Shown: one piece after another, positions 1 to 13,700 of the stretch | Position numbering within the stretch: position 1 is the stretch's first letter | Layout of the letters: each line of letters opens with the position of its first letter | Source of the DNA: Nomia melanderi | Taxonomy: Eukaryota > Arthropoda > Insecta > Hymenoptera > Halictidae | Length of the DNA: 64,000 nt | NCBI RefSeq assembly: GCF_051020985.1 | Contig: NW_027475161.1 | Location: 558,001-622,000 of the forward strand | Direction of reading: 5' to 3' | Program-made: the position numbers and the translations under genes | The notes under the pieces: model-generated | The model's database searches: none | Told to the model about the DNA's origin: nothing | The model's input: only the letters and a program-made list of their open reading frames with translations

Positions 1-345
1 ACAGATAGCGCAATAAATCAAAGAGTATTGTCTGCAGGAGGCCCTGGCGCGTGAATCTGTCTAACGGGAACGACCTCGGACCACCAGGGGCCGAGAAAAC
101 CACAGTCTCATGGCGCCGGACACTCAGGGTCAGGGGAAAATCCAATATATATCTGGTGATATCTCGGGTGCTATTAGAGATAGCACAATAAATCAAAGTG
201 CATTGTCTGTAGGAGGCCCTGGCGCATGAATCTGTGCAGCGGGAACCACCTCGGACCACCAGGGACCGAGAAAATCACAGTCTCATGGGGCCGGACACTC
301 AGGGTCAGGGGAAAATCCAATATATATCTGGTGATATCTCGGGTG
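1..345 (+). repeat. Two-monomer lead-in, copy of 16,626-16,970
   Basis: The window opens exactly on a monomer boundary in the chosen register. These two monomers, with the distinctive aagagtattg and ctgtctaacggg variants followed by ccagggaccgag, recur at 11,901-12,245 and 16,626-16,970. The copy here has g in place of a at base 51 (cgcgtgaat). The match to the 16.6 kb copy continues past this segment to about base 2,120 at a constant offset of 16,625 bp (95 monomers), with only a handful of substitutions. The window start is therefore a further copy of the same HOR. Confidence 0.85.
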
Positions 346-3145
346 CTATTAGAGATAGCGCAATAAACCAAAGTGAATTATCTGCAGGAGGCCCTGGCGC
401 ATGAAACAGTGCAACGGGAACGACCTCGGACCACCAGGCGCCGAGAAAACCACAGTCTCATGGGGCCGGACACTCAGGGTCAGGGAAAAATCCAATATAT
501 ATCTGGTGATATCTCGGGTGCTATTACATATAGCGCAATAAATCAAAGTGCATTGTCTGCAGGAGGCCCTGGCGCATGAATCTGTGCTGCGGGAACGACC
601 TCGGACCTCCAGGGGCCGAGGAAGCTACCGTCTCATGGGGCCGGACACTCAGAGTCAGGGGAAAATCCAATATATATCTGGTGATATCTCGGGTGCTATT
701 AGAGATAGCGCAATAAACCAAAGTGAATTATCTGCAGGAGGCCCTGGCGCATGAAACAGTGCAGCGGGAACGACCTCAGACCACCAGGGGCCTAGAAAAC
801 CACAGTCTCATGGGGCCGGACACTCAGGGTCAGGGAAAAATCCAATATATATCTGGTGATATCTTGGGTGCTATTAGAGATAGCGCAATAAACTTAAGTG
901 AATTATCTGCAGGAGGCCCTGGCGCATGAATCTGTGCAGCGGGAACGACCTCGGACCACCAGGGGCCGAGACAACCACCGTCTCATGGGGCCGGACACTG
1001 AGGGTCAGGGTAAAATCCAATATATATCTGGTGATATCTCGGGTGCTATTACATATAGCGCAATAAATCAAAGTGCATTGTCTGTAGGAGGCCCTGGCTC
1101 ATGAATCTGTGCAGCGGGAACGACCTCAGACCACCAGGGGCCTAGAAAACCACAGTCTCATGGGGCCGGACACTCAGGGTCAGGGGAAAATCCAATACAT
1201 ATCTGGTGATATCTCGGGTGCTATTAGAGATAGCCCAATAAACCAAAGTGAATTATCTGCAGGAGGCCCTGGCGGATGAATCTCTGCAGCAGGAACGTCC
1301 TCGGACCACCAGGGGCCGAGAAAACCACCGTCCCGAGGGGCCGGACACTTAGGGTCAGTGAAAAATCCAATATATATCTGGTGATATCTCGGCTGCTATT
1401 ACCGATAGCGCAATAAATCAAAGTGAATTATCTGCAGCAGGCCCTGGCGCATGAATCTGTGCAACGGGAACGACCTCGGACCACCAGGGGCCGAGAAAAC
1501 CACAGTCTCATGGTTCCGGACACTCAGGGTCAGGGAAAAATCCAATATATTTCTGGTGATATCTTAGGTGCTATTAGAGATAGCGCAATAAACCAAAGTG
1601 AATTATCTGCAGCAGGCCCTGGCGCATGAATCTGTGCAACGGGAACGACCTCGGACCACCAGGGGCCGAGAAAACCACAGTCTCATGGGGCCGGACACTC
1701 AGGGTCAGGGTAAAATCCAATATATATCTGGTGATATCTCGGGTGCTATTACAGATAGCGAAATAAATCAAAGTGCATTGTCTGTAGGAGGCCCTGGCGC
1801 ATGAATCTGTGCAGCGGGAACGACCTCGGACCACCATCGGCAGAGAAAACCACAGTCTCATGGGGCCGGACACTCAGGGTCAGGGGAAGATCCAATATAT
1901 ATCTGGTGATATCTCGGCTGCTATTAGAGATAGGGCAATAAATCAAAGTGCATTGTCTGTAGGAGTCCCTGGCGCATGAATCTGTGCAGCGGGATCGACC
2001 TCGGACCACCAGGGGCCGAGAAAACCACAGTCCCATGGGGCCGGACACTCAGTGTCAGGGGAAAATCCAATATATATCTGGTGATATCTCGGGTGCTATT
2101 AGAGATAGCGCAATAAACCAAAGTGCATTATCTGCAGGAGGCACTGGCGCATGAATCTGTGCAGCGGGAACGACCTCGGTACACCAGGGGCCGAGGAAAC
2201 CACCGTCTCATGGGGCTGGACACTCAGGGTGAGGGAAATATCCAATATATATCTGGTGATATCTCGGGTGCTATTACAGATAGCGCTATAAATCAAAGTG
2301 CATTGTCTGCAGGAGGCCCTGATGCATGAATCTGTGCAGCGGGAACGACCTCGGACCACCAGGGGCCGAGAAAACCACAGTCTCCTGGGGCCGGACACTC
2401 AGGGTCAGGGGAAAATCGAATATATATCTGGTGATATCTCGGGTGCTATTAGAGATAGCGCAATAAACCAAAGTGAATTATCTGCAGGAGGACCTGTTGC
2501 ATGAATCTGTGCAACGGGAACGACCTTGGACCACCAGGGGCCGAGTAAACCACAGTCTCATGGGGCCGGACACTCAGGGTCAGGGTAAAATCCAATATAT
2601 ATCTGGTGATATCTCTGGTGCTATTACAGATAGCGCAATAAATCAAAGTGCATTGTCCGTAGGAGGCCCTGGCGCACGAATCTGTGCAGCGGGAACGACC
2701 TCGGACCACCAGGGGCCGAGAAAACCACCGTCTCATGGGGCCGGACACTCAGGGTCAGTGAAAAATCCAATATATATCTGGTGATATCTCGGGTGCTATT
2801 ACAGATAGCGCAATAAATCAAAGTGCATTGTCCGTAGGAGGCCCTGGCGCACGAATCTGTGCAGCGGGAACGACCTCGGACCACCAGGGGCCGAGAAAAC
2901 CACCGTCCCGAGGGGCCGGACACTTAGGGTCAGTGAAAAATCCAATATATATCTGGTGATATCTCGGGTGCTATTACAGATAGCGCAATAAGTCAAAGTG
3001 CATTGTCTGTAGGAGGCCCTGGCGCCTGAATCTGTGCAGCGGGCACGACCTCAGACCACCAGGGGCCGAAAAAACCACAGTCTCATGGGGCCGGACACTC
3101 AGGGTCAGGGGAAAATCCAATATATATCTGGTGATATCTTGGGTT
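346..3145 (+). repeat. 16-mer higher-order repeat, copy 1 (2,800 bp)
   Basis: Sixteen distinguishable monomers form this unit, and the same order repeats immediately downstream. The period-2,800 match begins at 346, because bases 340 and 345 differ from 3,140 and 3,145. Only three substitutions from copy 2 were noticed by eye: 1,314 (g/c), 1,526 (a/g) and 1,551 (t/a). Identity is therefore about 99.9%, far above the identity between neighbouring monomers, which is the hallmark of a recent HOR duplication. Confidence 0.95.
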
Positions 3146-5945
3146 CTATTAGAGATAGCGCAATAAACCAAAGTGAATTATCTGCAGGAGGCCCTGGCGC
3201 ATGAAACAGTGCAACGGGAACGACCTCGGACCACCAGGCGCCGAGAAAACCACAGTCTCATGGGGCCGGACACTCAGGGTCAGGGAAAAATCCAATATAT
3301 ATCTGGTGATATCTCGGGTGCTATTACATATAGCGCAATAAATCAAAGTGCATTGTCTGCAGGAGGCCCTGGCGCATGAATCTGTGCTGCGGGAACGACC
3401 TCGGACCTCCAGGGGCCGAGGAAGCTACCGTCTCATGGGGCCGGACACTCAGAGTCAGGGGAAAATCCAATATATATCTGGTGATATCTCGGGTGCTATT
3501 AGAGATAGCGCAATAAACCAAAGTGAATTATCTGCAGGAGGCCCTGGCGCATGAAACAGTGCAGCGGGAACGACCTCAGACCACCAGGGGCCTAGAAAAC
3601 CACAGTCTCATGGGGCCGGACACTCAGGGTCAGGGAAAAATCCAATATATATCTGGTGATATCTTGGGTGCTATTAGAGATAGCGCAATAAACTTAAGTG
3701 AATTATCTGCAGGAGGCCCTGGCGCATGAATCTGTGCAGCGGGAACGACCTCGGACCACCAGGGGCCGAGACAACCACCGTCTCATGGGGCCGGACACTG
3801 AGGGTCAGGGTAAAATCCAATATATATCTGGTGATATCTCGGGTGCTATTACATATAGCGCAATAAATCAAAGTGCATTGTCTGTAGGAGGCCCTGGCTC
3901 ATGAATCTGTGCAGCGGGAACGACCTCAGACCACCAGGGGCCTAGAAAACCACAGTCTCATGGGGCCGGACACTCAGGGTCAGGGGAAAATCCAATACAT
4001 ATCTGGTGATATCTCGGGTGCTATTAGAGATAGCCCAATAAACCAAAGTGAATTATCTGCAGGAGGCCCTGGCGGATGAATCTCTGCAGCAGGAACGTCC
4101 TCGGACCACCAGGCGCCGAGAAAACCACCGTCCCGAGGGGCCGGACACTTAGGGTCAGTGAAAAATCCAATATATATCTGGTGATATCTCGGCTGCTATT
4201 ACCGATAGCGCAATAAATCAAAGTGAATTATCTGCAGCAGGCCCTGGCGCATGAATCTGTGCAACGGGAACGACCTCGGACCACCAGGGGCCGAGAAAAC
4301 CACAGTCTCATGGTTCCGGACACTCGGGGTCAGGGAAAAATCCAATATATATCTGGTGATATCTTAGGTGCTATTAGAGATAGCGCAATAAACCAAAGTG
4401 AATTATCTGCAGCAGGCCCTGGCGCATGAATCTGTGCAACGGGAACGACCTCGGACCACCAGGGGCCGAGAAAACCACAGTCTCATGGGGCCGGACACTC
4501 AGGGTCAGGGTAAAATCCAATATATATCTGGTGATATCTCGGGTGCTATTACAGATAGCGAAATAAATCAAAGTGCATTGTCTGTAGGAGGCCCTGGCGC
4601 ATGAATCTGTGCAGCGGGAACGACCTCGGACCACCATCGGCAGAGAAAACCACAGTCTCATGGGGCCGGACACTCAGGGTCAGGGGAAGATCCAATATAT
4701 ATCTGGTGATATCTCGGCTGCTATTAGAGATAGGGCAATAAATCAAAGTGCATTGTCTGTAGGAGTCCCTGGCGCATGAATCTGTGCAGCGGGATCGACC
4801 TCGGACCACCAGGGGCCGAGAAAACCACAGTCCCATGGGGCCGGACACTCAGTGTCAGGGGAAAATCCAATATATATCTGGTGATATCTCGGGTGCTATT
4901 AGAGATAGCGCAATAAACCAAAGTGCATTATCTGCAGGAGGCACTGGCGCATGAATCTGTGCAGCGGGAACGACCTCGGTACACCAGGGGCCGAGGAAAC
5001 CACCGTCTCATGGGGCTGGACACTCAGGGTGAGGGAAATATCCAATATATATCTGGTGATATCTCGGGTGCTATTACAGATAGCGCTATAAATCAAAGTG
5101 CATTGTCTGCAGGAGGCCCTGATGCATGAATCTGTGCAGCGGGAACGACCTCGGACCACCAGGGGCCGAGAAAACCACAGTCTCCTGGGGCCGGACACTC
5201 AGGGTCAGGGGAAAATCGAATATATATCTGGTGATATCTCGGGTGCTATTAGAGATAGCGCAATAAACCAAAGTGAATTATCTGCAGGAGGACCTGTTGC
5301 ATGAATCTGTGCAACGGGAACGACCTTGGACCACCAGGGGCCGAGTAAACCACAGTCTCATGGGGCCGGACACTCAGGGTCAGGGTAAAATCCAATATAT
5401 ATCTGGTGATATCTCTGGTGCTATTACAGATAGCGCAATAAATCAAAGTGCATTGTCCGTAGGAGGCCCTGGCGCACGAATCTGTGCAGCGGGAACGACC
5501 TCGGACCACCAGGGGCCGAGAAAACCACCGTCTCATGGGGCCGGACACTCAGGGTCAGTGAAAAATCCAATATATATCTGGTGATATCTCGGGTGCTATT
5601 ACAGATAGCGCAATAAATCAAAGTGCATTGTCCGTAGGAGGCCCTGGCGCACGAATCTGTGCAGCGGGAACGACCTCGGACCACCAGGGGCCGAGAAAAC
5701 CACCGTCCCGAGGGGCCGGACACTTAGGGTCAGTGAAAAATCCAATATATATCTGGTGATATCTCGGGTGCTATTACAGATAGCGCAATAAGTCAAAGTG
5801 CATTGTCTGTAGGAGGCCCTGGCGCCTGAATCTGTGCAGCGGGCACGACCTCAGACCACCAGGGGCCGAAAAAACCACAGTCTCATGGGGCCGGACACTC
5901 AGGGTCAGGGGAAAATCCAATATATATCTGGTGATATCTTGGGTT
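3146..5945 (+). repeat. 16-mer higher-order repeat, copy 2 (2,800 bp)
   Basis: This is a direct tandem copy of the preceding 2,800 bp. The match runs on to 5,978, where aagtgaatga replaces aagtgaatta, so just over two full copies are present. It ends by joining a monomer of the 5.9-8.1 kb group. No length change separates the two copies. Confidence 0.95.
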
Positions 5946-8091
5946 CTATTAGAGATAGCGCAATAAACCAAAGTGAATGATCTGCAGGAGGCCCCGGCGC
6001 ATGAATCTGTGCAGCGGGAACGACCTCGGACCACCAGGGGCCGAGACAACCACCGTCTCATGGGGCCGGACACTCAGGGTCAGGGTAAAATCCAATATAT
6101 ATCTGGTGATATCTCGGGTGCTATTACAGATAGCGCAATAAATCAAAGAGCGTTGTCTGTAGGAGGCCCTGGCGCATGAATCTGTGCATCGGGAACGACC
6201 TCGGACCACCAGGGGCCGAGTAAACCACAGTCTCATGGGGCCGGACACTCAGGGTCAGGGTAAAATCCAATATATATCTGTTGATATCTCTGGTGCTATT
6301 AGAGATAGCGCAATAAACCAAAGTGAATTATCTGCAGGAGGCCCTGGCGCATGAATCTGTCTAACGGGAACGACCTCGGACCACCAGGGGCCGCGAAAAC
6401 CACAGTCTCATGGCGCCGGACACTCAGGGTCAGGGGAAAATCCAATATATATCTGGTGATATCTCGGGTGCTATTAGAGATAGCACAATAAATCAAAGTG
6501 CATTGTCTGTAGGAGGCCCTGGCGCATGAATCTGTGCAGCGGGAACCACCTCGGACCACCAGGGACCGAGAAAATCACAGTCTCATGGGGCCGGACACTC
6601 AGGGTCAGGGGAAAATCCAATATATATCTGGTGATATCTCGGGTGCTATTAGAGATAGCGCAATAAACCAAAGTGAATTATCTGCAGGAGGACCTGTTGC
6701 ATGAATCTGTGCAACGGGAACGACCTTGGACCACCAGGGGCCGAGTAAACCACAGTCTCATGGGGCCGGACACTCAGGGTCAGTGAAAAATCCAATATAT
6801 ATCTGGTGATATCTCGGGTGCTATTACAGATAGCGCAATAAATCAAAGTGCATTGTCCGTAGGAGGCCCTGGCGCACGAATCTGTGCAGCGGGAACGACC
6901 TCGGACCACCAGGGGCCGAGAAAACCACCGTCTCATGGGGCCGGACACTCAGGGTCAGGGGAAAATCCAATATATATCTGGTGATATCTCGGGTGCTATT
7001 AGAGATAGCGCAATAAATCAAAGTGCATTGTCTGTAGGAGGCCCTGGCGCATGAATCTGTGCAGCGGGAACCACCTCGGACCACCAGGGTCCGAGAAAAT
7101 CACAGTCTCATGGGGCCGGACACTCAGGGTCAGGGGAAAATCCAATATATATCTGGTGATATCTCGGGTGCTATTAGAGATAGCGCAATAAATCAAAGTG
7201 CATTGTCTGTAGGAGGCCCTGGCGCATGAATCTGTGCAGCGGGAACCACCTCGGACCACCAGGGTCCGAGAAAACCACAGTCTCATGGGGCCGGACACTC
7301 AGGGTCAGGGGAAAATCCAATATATATCTGGTGATATCTGGGGTGCTATTAGAGATAGCGCAATAAACCAAAGTGAATGATCTGCAGGAGGCCCTGGCGC
7401 ATGAATCTGTGCAGCGGGAACGACCTCGGACCACCAGGGGCCGAGACAACCACCGTCTCATGGGGCCGGACACTCAGGGTCAGGGTAAAATCCAATATAT
7501 ATCTGGTGATATCTCGGGTGCTATTACAGATAGCGCAATAAATCAAAGAGCATTGTCTGTAGGAGGCCCTGGCGCATGAATCTGTGCATCGGGAACGACC
7601 TCGGACCACCAGGGGCCGAGTAAACCACAGTCTCATGGGGCCGGACACTCAGGGTCAGGGTAAAATCCAATATATATCTGTTGATATCTCTGGTGCTATT
7701 AGAGATAGCGCAATAAACCAAAGTGAATTATCTGCAGGAGGCCCTGGCGCATGAATCTGTCTAACGGGAACGACCTCGGACCACCAGGGGCCGAGAAAAC
7801 CACAGTCTCATGGCGCCGGACACTCAGGGTCAGGGGAAAATCCAATATATATCTGGTGATATCTCGGGTGCTATTAGAGATAGCACAATAAATCAAAGTG
7901 CATTGTCTGTAGGAGGCCCTGGCGCATGAATCTGTGCAGCGGGAACCACCTCGGACCACCAGGGACCGAGAAAATCTCAGTCTCATGGGGCCGGACACTC
8001 AGGGTCAGGGGAAAATCCAATATATATCTGGTGATATCTCGGGTGCTATTAGAGATAGCGCAATAAACCAAAGTGAATTATCTGCAGGAGG
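5946..8091 (+). repeat. 8-monomer (1,400 bp) partial duplication
   Basis: Bases 5,946-6,691 recur at 7,346-8,091 with a constant 1,400 bp offset. They share the rare aatgatctgcagg, aaagagc(g/a)ttg, gtgcatcgggaac and ctgtctaacggg variants. Between them lie monomers with the cgcacgaatctg, ccagggtccgag and gaaccacctc variants. After 8,046 the sequence switches into another copy of the start of the 16-mer HOR. Confidence 0.8.
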
Positions 8092-8880
8092 CCCTGGCGC
8101 ATGAAACAGTGCAACGGGAACGACCTCGGACCACCAGGCGCCGAGAAAACCACAGTCTCATGGGGCCGGACACTCAGGGTCAGGGAAAAATCCAATATAT
8201 ATCTGGTGATATCTCGGGTGCTATTACATATAGCGCAATAAATCAAAGTGCATTGTCTGCAGGAGGCCCTGGCGCATGAATCTGTGCTGCGGGAACGACC
8301 TCGGACCTCCAGGGGCCGAGGAAGCTACCGTCTCATGGGGCCGGACACTCAGAGTCAGGGGAAAATCCAATATATATCTGGTGATATCTCGGGTGCTATT
8401 AGAGATAGCGCAATAAACCAAAGTGAATTATCTGCAGGAGGCCCTGGCGCATGAAACAGTGCAGCGGGAACGACCTCAGACCACCAGGGGCCTAGAAAAC
8501 CACAGTCTCATGGGGCCGGACACTCAGGGTCAGGGAAAAATCCAATATATATCTGGTGATATCTTGGGTGCTATTAGAGATAGCGCAATAAACTTAAGTG
8601 AATTATCTGCAGGAGGCCCTGGCGCATGAATCTGTGCAGCGGGAACGACCTCGGACCACCAGGGGCCGAGACAACCACCGTCTCATGGGGCCGGACACTG
8701 ATGGTCAGGGTAAAATCCAATATATATCTGGTGATATCTCGGGTGCTATTACATATAGCGCAATAAATCAAAGTGCATTGTCCGTAGGAGGCCCTGGCTC
8801 ATGAATCTGTGCAGCGGGAACGACCTCAGACCACCAGGGGCCTAGAAAACCACAGTCTCATGGGGCCGGACACTCAGGGT
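8046..8880 (+). repeat. Third partial copy of the 16-mer HOR, first 4-5 monomers
   Basis: This stretch follows the monomer order of 346-1,180 at an offset of 7,700 bp (44 monomers) and of 12,246-13,080 at an offset of 4,200 bp. It shares gacactgatggtc near 8,700 with the copies at 12.9 and 17.6 kb, where the first copy has gacactgaggg, so it is closer to those. It breaks off between about 8,855 and 8,882, inside the conserved ggccggacactcagggt block, and joins a monomer with cagtgaaaaa. Confidence 0.8.
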
Positions 8881-10703
8881 CAGTGAAAAATCCAATATAT
8901 ATCTGGTGATATCTCGGGTGCTATTACAGATAGCGCAATAAATCAAAGTGCATTGTCCGTAGGAGGCCCTGGCGCACGAATCTGTGCAGCGGGAACGACC
9001 TCGGACCACCAGGGGCCGAGAAAACCACCGTCCCGAGGGGCCGGACACTTAGGGTCAGTGAAAAATCCAATATATATCTGGTGATATCTCGGGTGCTATT
9101 ACAGATAGCGCAATAAGTCAAAGTGCATTGTCTGTAGGAGGCCCTGGCGCCTGAATCTGTGCAGCGGGCACGACCTCAGACCACCAGGGGCCGAAAAAAC
9201 CACAGTCTCATGGGGCCGGACACTCAGGGTCAGGGGAAAATCCAATATATATCTGGTGATATCTTGGGTTCTATTAGAGATAGCGCAATAAACCAAAGTG
9301 AATGATCTGCAGGAGGCCCTGGCGCATGAATCTGTGCAGCGGGAACGACCTCGGACCACCAGGGGCCGAGACAACCACCGTCTCATGGGGCCGGACACTC
9401 AGGGTCAGGGTAAAATCCAATATATATCTGGTGATATCTCGGGTGCTATTACAGATAGCGCAATAAATCAAAGAGCGTTGTCTGTAGGAGGCCCTGGCGC
9501 ATGAATCTGTGCATCGGGAACGACCTCGGACCACCAGGGGCCGAGTAAACCACAGTCTCATGGGGCCGGACACTCAGGGTCAGGGTAAAATCCAATATAT
9601 ATCTGTTGATATCTCTGGTGCTATTAGAGATAGCGCAATAAACCAAAGTGAATTATCTGCAGGAGGCCCTGGCGCATGAATCTGTCTAACGGGAACGACC
9701 TCGGACCACCAGGGGCCGAGAAAACCACAGTCTCATGGCGCCGGACACTCAGGGTCAGGGGAAAATCCAATATATATCTGGTGATATCTCGGGTGCTATT
9801 AGAGATAGCACAATAAATCAAAGTGCATTGTCTGTAGGAGGCCCTGGCGCATGAATCTGTGCAGCGGGAACCACCTCGGACCACCAGGGACCGAGAAAAT
9901 CACGGTCTCATGGGGCCGGACACTCAGGGTCAGGGGAAAATCCAATATATATCTGGTGATATCTCGGGTGCTATTAGAGATAGCGCAATAAACCAAAGTG
10001 AATTATCTGCAGGAGGACCTGTTGCATGAATCTGTGCAACGGGAACGACCTTGGACCACCAGGGGCCGAGTAAACCACAGTCTCATGGGGCCGGACACTC
10101 AGGGTCAGTGAAAAATCCAATATATATCTGGTGATATCTCGGGTGCTATTACAGATAGCGCAATAAATCAAAGTGCATTGTCCGTAGGAGGCCCTGGCGC
10201 ACGAATCTGTGCAGCGGGAACGACCTCGGACCACCAGGGGCCGAGAAAACCACCGTCTCATGGGGCCGGACACTCAGGGTCAGGGGAAAATCCAATATAT
10301 ATCTGGTGATATCTCGGGTGCTATTAGAGATAGCGCAATAAATCAAAGTGCATTGTCTGTAGGAGGCCCTGGCGCATGAATCTGTGCAGCGGGAACCACC
10401 TCGGACCACCAGGGTCCGAGAAAATCACAGTCTCATGGGGCCGGACACTCAGGGTCAGGGGAAAATCCAATATATATCTGGTGATATCTCGGGTGCTATT
10501 AGAGATAGCGCAATAAATCAAAGTGCATTGTCTGTAGGAGGCCCTGGCGCATGAATCTGTGCAGCGGGAACCACCTCGGACCACCAGGGTCCGAGAAAAT
10601 CACAGTCTCATGGGGCCGGACACTCAGGGTCAGGGGAAAATCCAATATATATCTGGTGATATCTGGGGTGCTATTAGAGATAGCGCAATAAACCAAAGTG
10701 AAT
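8856..10703 (+). repeat. 19-monomer-lag (3,325 bp) copy of 5,531-7,378
   Basis: Monomer order and private variants match 5,531-7,378 at a constant offset of 3,325 bp. These include cgcctgaatctgtgcagcgggc, gggttctatt, aatgatctgc, gaggacctgttgc and the paired ccagggtccgag monomers. A few substitutions separate the copies, for example near 6,394 (gccgcg against gccgag), 6,579 (cacag against cacgg) and 7,271. The match ends where aatga (7,379) meets aatta (10,704). Confidence 0.85.
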
Positions 10704-13700
10704 TATCTGCAGGAGGCCCTGGCGCATGAAACTGTGCAACGGGAACGACCTCGGACCACCAGGCGCCGAGAAAACCACAGTCACATGGGGCCGGACACTC
10801 AGGGTCAGGGAAAAATCCAATATAAATCTGATGATATCTCGGGTACTATTAGAGATAGCGCAGTAAACCAAAGTGAATTATCTGCAGGAGGCACTGGCGC
10901 ATGAATCTCTGCAGCGGGAACGTCCTCGGACCTCCAGGGGCCGAGACAACCACCGTCTCATGGGGCCGGACACTCAGGGTCAGGGTAAAAAACAATATAT
11001 ATCTGGTGATATCTCTGGTGCTATTACAGATAGCGCAATAAATCAAAGTGCATTGTCTGTAGGAGGCCCTGGCGCACGAATCTGTGCAGCGGGAACGACC
11101 TCGGACCACCAGGGGCCGAGAAAACCACCGTCTCATGGGGCCGGACACTCAGGGTCAGTGAAAAATCCAATATATATCTGGTGATATCTCGGGTGCTATT
11201 ACAGATAGCGCAATAAATCAAAGTGCATTGTCTGTAGAAGGCCCTGATGGATGAATCTGTGCAGCGGGCACGACCTCAGACCACCAGGGGCCGAAAAAAC
11301 CACAGTCTCATGGGGTCGGTCACTCAGGGTCAGGGGAAAATCCAATATATATCTGGTGATATCTCGGCTGCTATTAGAGATAGCGCAATAAACCAAAGTG
11401 AATTATCTGCAGGAGGCCCTGGCGGATGAATCTGTGCAGCAGGAACGTCCTCGGACCACCAGGGGCCGAGAAAACCACCGTCCCGAGGGGCCGGACACTT
11501 AGGGTCAGTGAAAAATCCAATATATATCTGGTGATATCTCGGGTGCTATTACAGATAGCGCAATAAGTCAAAGTGCATTGTCTGTAGGAGGCCCTGGCGC
11601 CTGAATCTGTGCAGCGGGCACGACCTCAGACCACCAGGGGCCGAAAAAACCACAGTCTCATGGGGCCGGACACTCAGGGTCAGGGGAAAATCCAATATAT
11701 ATCTGGTGATATCTTGGGTTCTATTAGAGATAGCGCAATAAACCAAAGTGAATGATCTGCAGGAGGCCCTGGCGCATGAATCTGTGCAGCGGGAACGACC
11801 TCGGACCACCAGGGGCCGAGACAACCACCGTCTCATGGGGCCGGACACTCAGGGTCAGGGTAAAATCCAATATATATCTGTTGATATCTCGGGTGCTATT
11901 ACAGATAGCGCAATAAATCAAAGAGTATTGTCTGCAGGAGGCCCTGGCGCATGAATCTGTCTAACGGGAACGACCTCGGACCACCAGGGGCCGAGAAAAC
12001 CACAGTCTCATGGCGCCGGACACTCAGGGTCAGGGGAAAATCCAATATATATCTGGTGATATCTCGGGTGCTATTAGAGATAGCACAATAAATCAAAGTG
12101 CATTGTCTGTAGGAGGCCCTGGCGCATGAATCTGTGCAGCGGGAACCACCTCGGACCACCAGGGACCGAGAAAATCACAGTCTCATGGGGCCGGACACTC
12201 AGGGTCAGGGGAAAATCCAATATATATCTGGTGATATCTCGGGTGCTATTAGAGATAGCGCAATAAACCAAAGTGAATTATCTGCAGGAGGCCCTGGCGC
12301 ATGAAACAGTGCAACGGGAACGACCTCGGACCACCAGGCGCCGAGAAAACCACAGTCTCATGGGGCCGGACACTCAGGGTCAGGGAAAAATCCAATATAT
12401 ATCTGGTGATATCTCGGGTGCTATTACATATAGCGCAATAAATCAAAGTGCATTGTCTGCAGGAGGCCCTGGCGCATGAATCTGTGCTGCGGGAACGACC
12501 TCGGACCTCCAGGGGCCGAGGAAGCTACCGTCTCATGGGGCCGGACACTCAGAGTCAGGGGAAAATCCAATATATATCTGGTGATATCTCGGGTGCTATT
12601 AGAGATAGCGCAATAAACCAAAGTGAATTATCTGCAGGAGGCCCTGGCGCATGAAACAGTGCAGCGGGAACGACCTCAGACCACCAGGGGCCTAGAAAAC
12701 CACAGTCTCATGGGGCCGGACACTCAGGGTCAGGGAAAAATCCAATATATATCTGGTGATATCTTGGGTGCTATTAGAGATAGCGCAATAAACTTAAGTG
12801 AATTATCTGCAGGAGGCCCTGGCGCATGAATCTGTGCAGCGGGAACGACCTCGGACCACCAGGGGCCGAGACAACCACCGTCTCATGGGGCCGGACACTG
12901 ATGGTCAGGGTAAAATCCAATATATATCTGGTGATATCTCGGGTGCTATTACATATAGCGCAATAAATCAAAGTGCATTGTCTGTAGGAGGCCCTGGCTC
13001 ATGAATCTGTGCAGCGGGAACGACCTCAGACCACCAGGGGCCTAGAAAACCACAGTCTCATGGGGCCGGACACTCAGGGTCAGGGGAAAATCCAATACAT
13101 ATCTGGTGATATCTCGGGTGCTATTAGAGATAGCCCAATAAACCAAAGTGAATTATCTGCAGGAGGCCCTGGCGGATGAATCTGTGCAGCAGGAACGTCC
13201 TCGGACCACCAGGGGCCGAGAAAACCACCGTCCCGAGGGGCCGGACACTTAGGGTCAGTGAAAAATCCAATATATATCTGGTGATATCTCGGCTGCTATT
13301 ACCGATAGCGCAATAAATCAAAGTGAATTATCTGCAGCAGGCCCTGGCGCATGAATCTGTGCAACGGGAACGACCTCGGACCACCAGGGGCCGAGAAAAC
13401 CACAGTCTCATGGTTCCGGACACTCAGGGTCAGGGAAAAATCCAATATATATCTGGTGATATCTTAGGTGCTATTAGAGATAGCGCAATAAACCAAAGTG
13501 AATTATCTGCAGCAGGCCCTGGCGCATGAATCTGTGCAACGGGAACGACCTCGGACCACCAGGGGCCGAGAAAACCACAGTCTCATGGGGCCGGACACTC
13601 AGGGTCAGGGTAAAATCCAATATATATCTGGTGATATCTCGGGTGCTATTACAGATAGCGAAATAAATCAAAGTGCATTGTCTGTAGGAGGCCCTGGCGC

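Noticed and set aside
51..75. CENP-B box-like site around cagcgggaacg
   Set aside because: Only the cggg part fits. The ttcg half and the spaced A are absent in the consensus and in the variants checked.
2921..2940. Telomere-like ttaggg in the cacttagggtc variant
   Set aside because: It is a single hexamer created by one substitution in the monomer, never tandem.
10816..10850. Possible hammerhead ribozyme core (ctgatga), also near 15,556, 24,276, 24,802, 25,852, 26,727, 36,525 and 45,270
   Set aside because: The consensus is ctggtga, which breaks the core, and no gaaa element follows a stem II at the right place in the variant copies. Some animal satellites do carry hammerheads, so it was checked.
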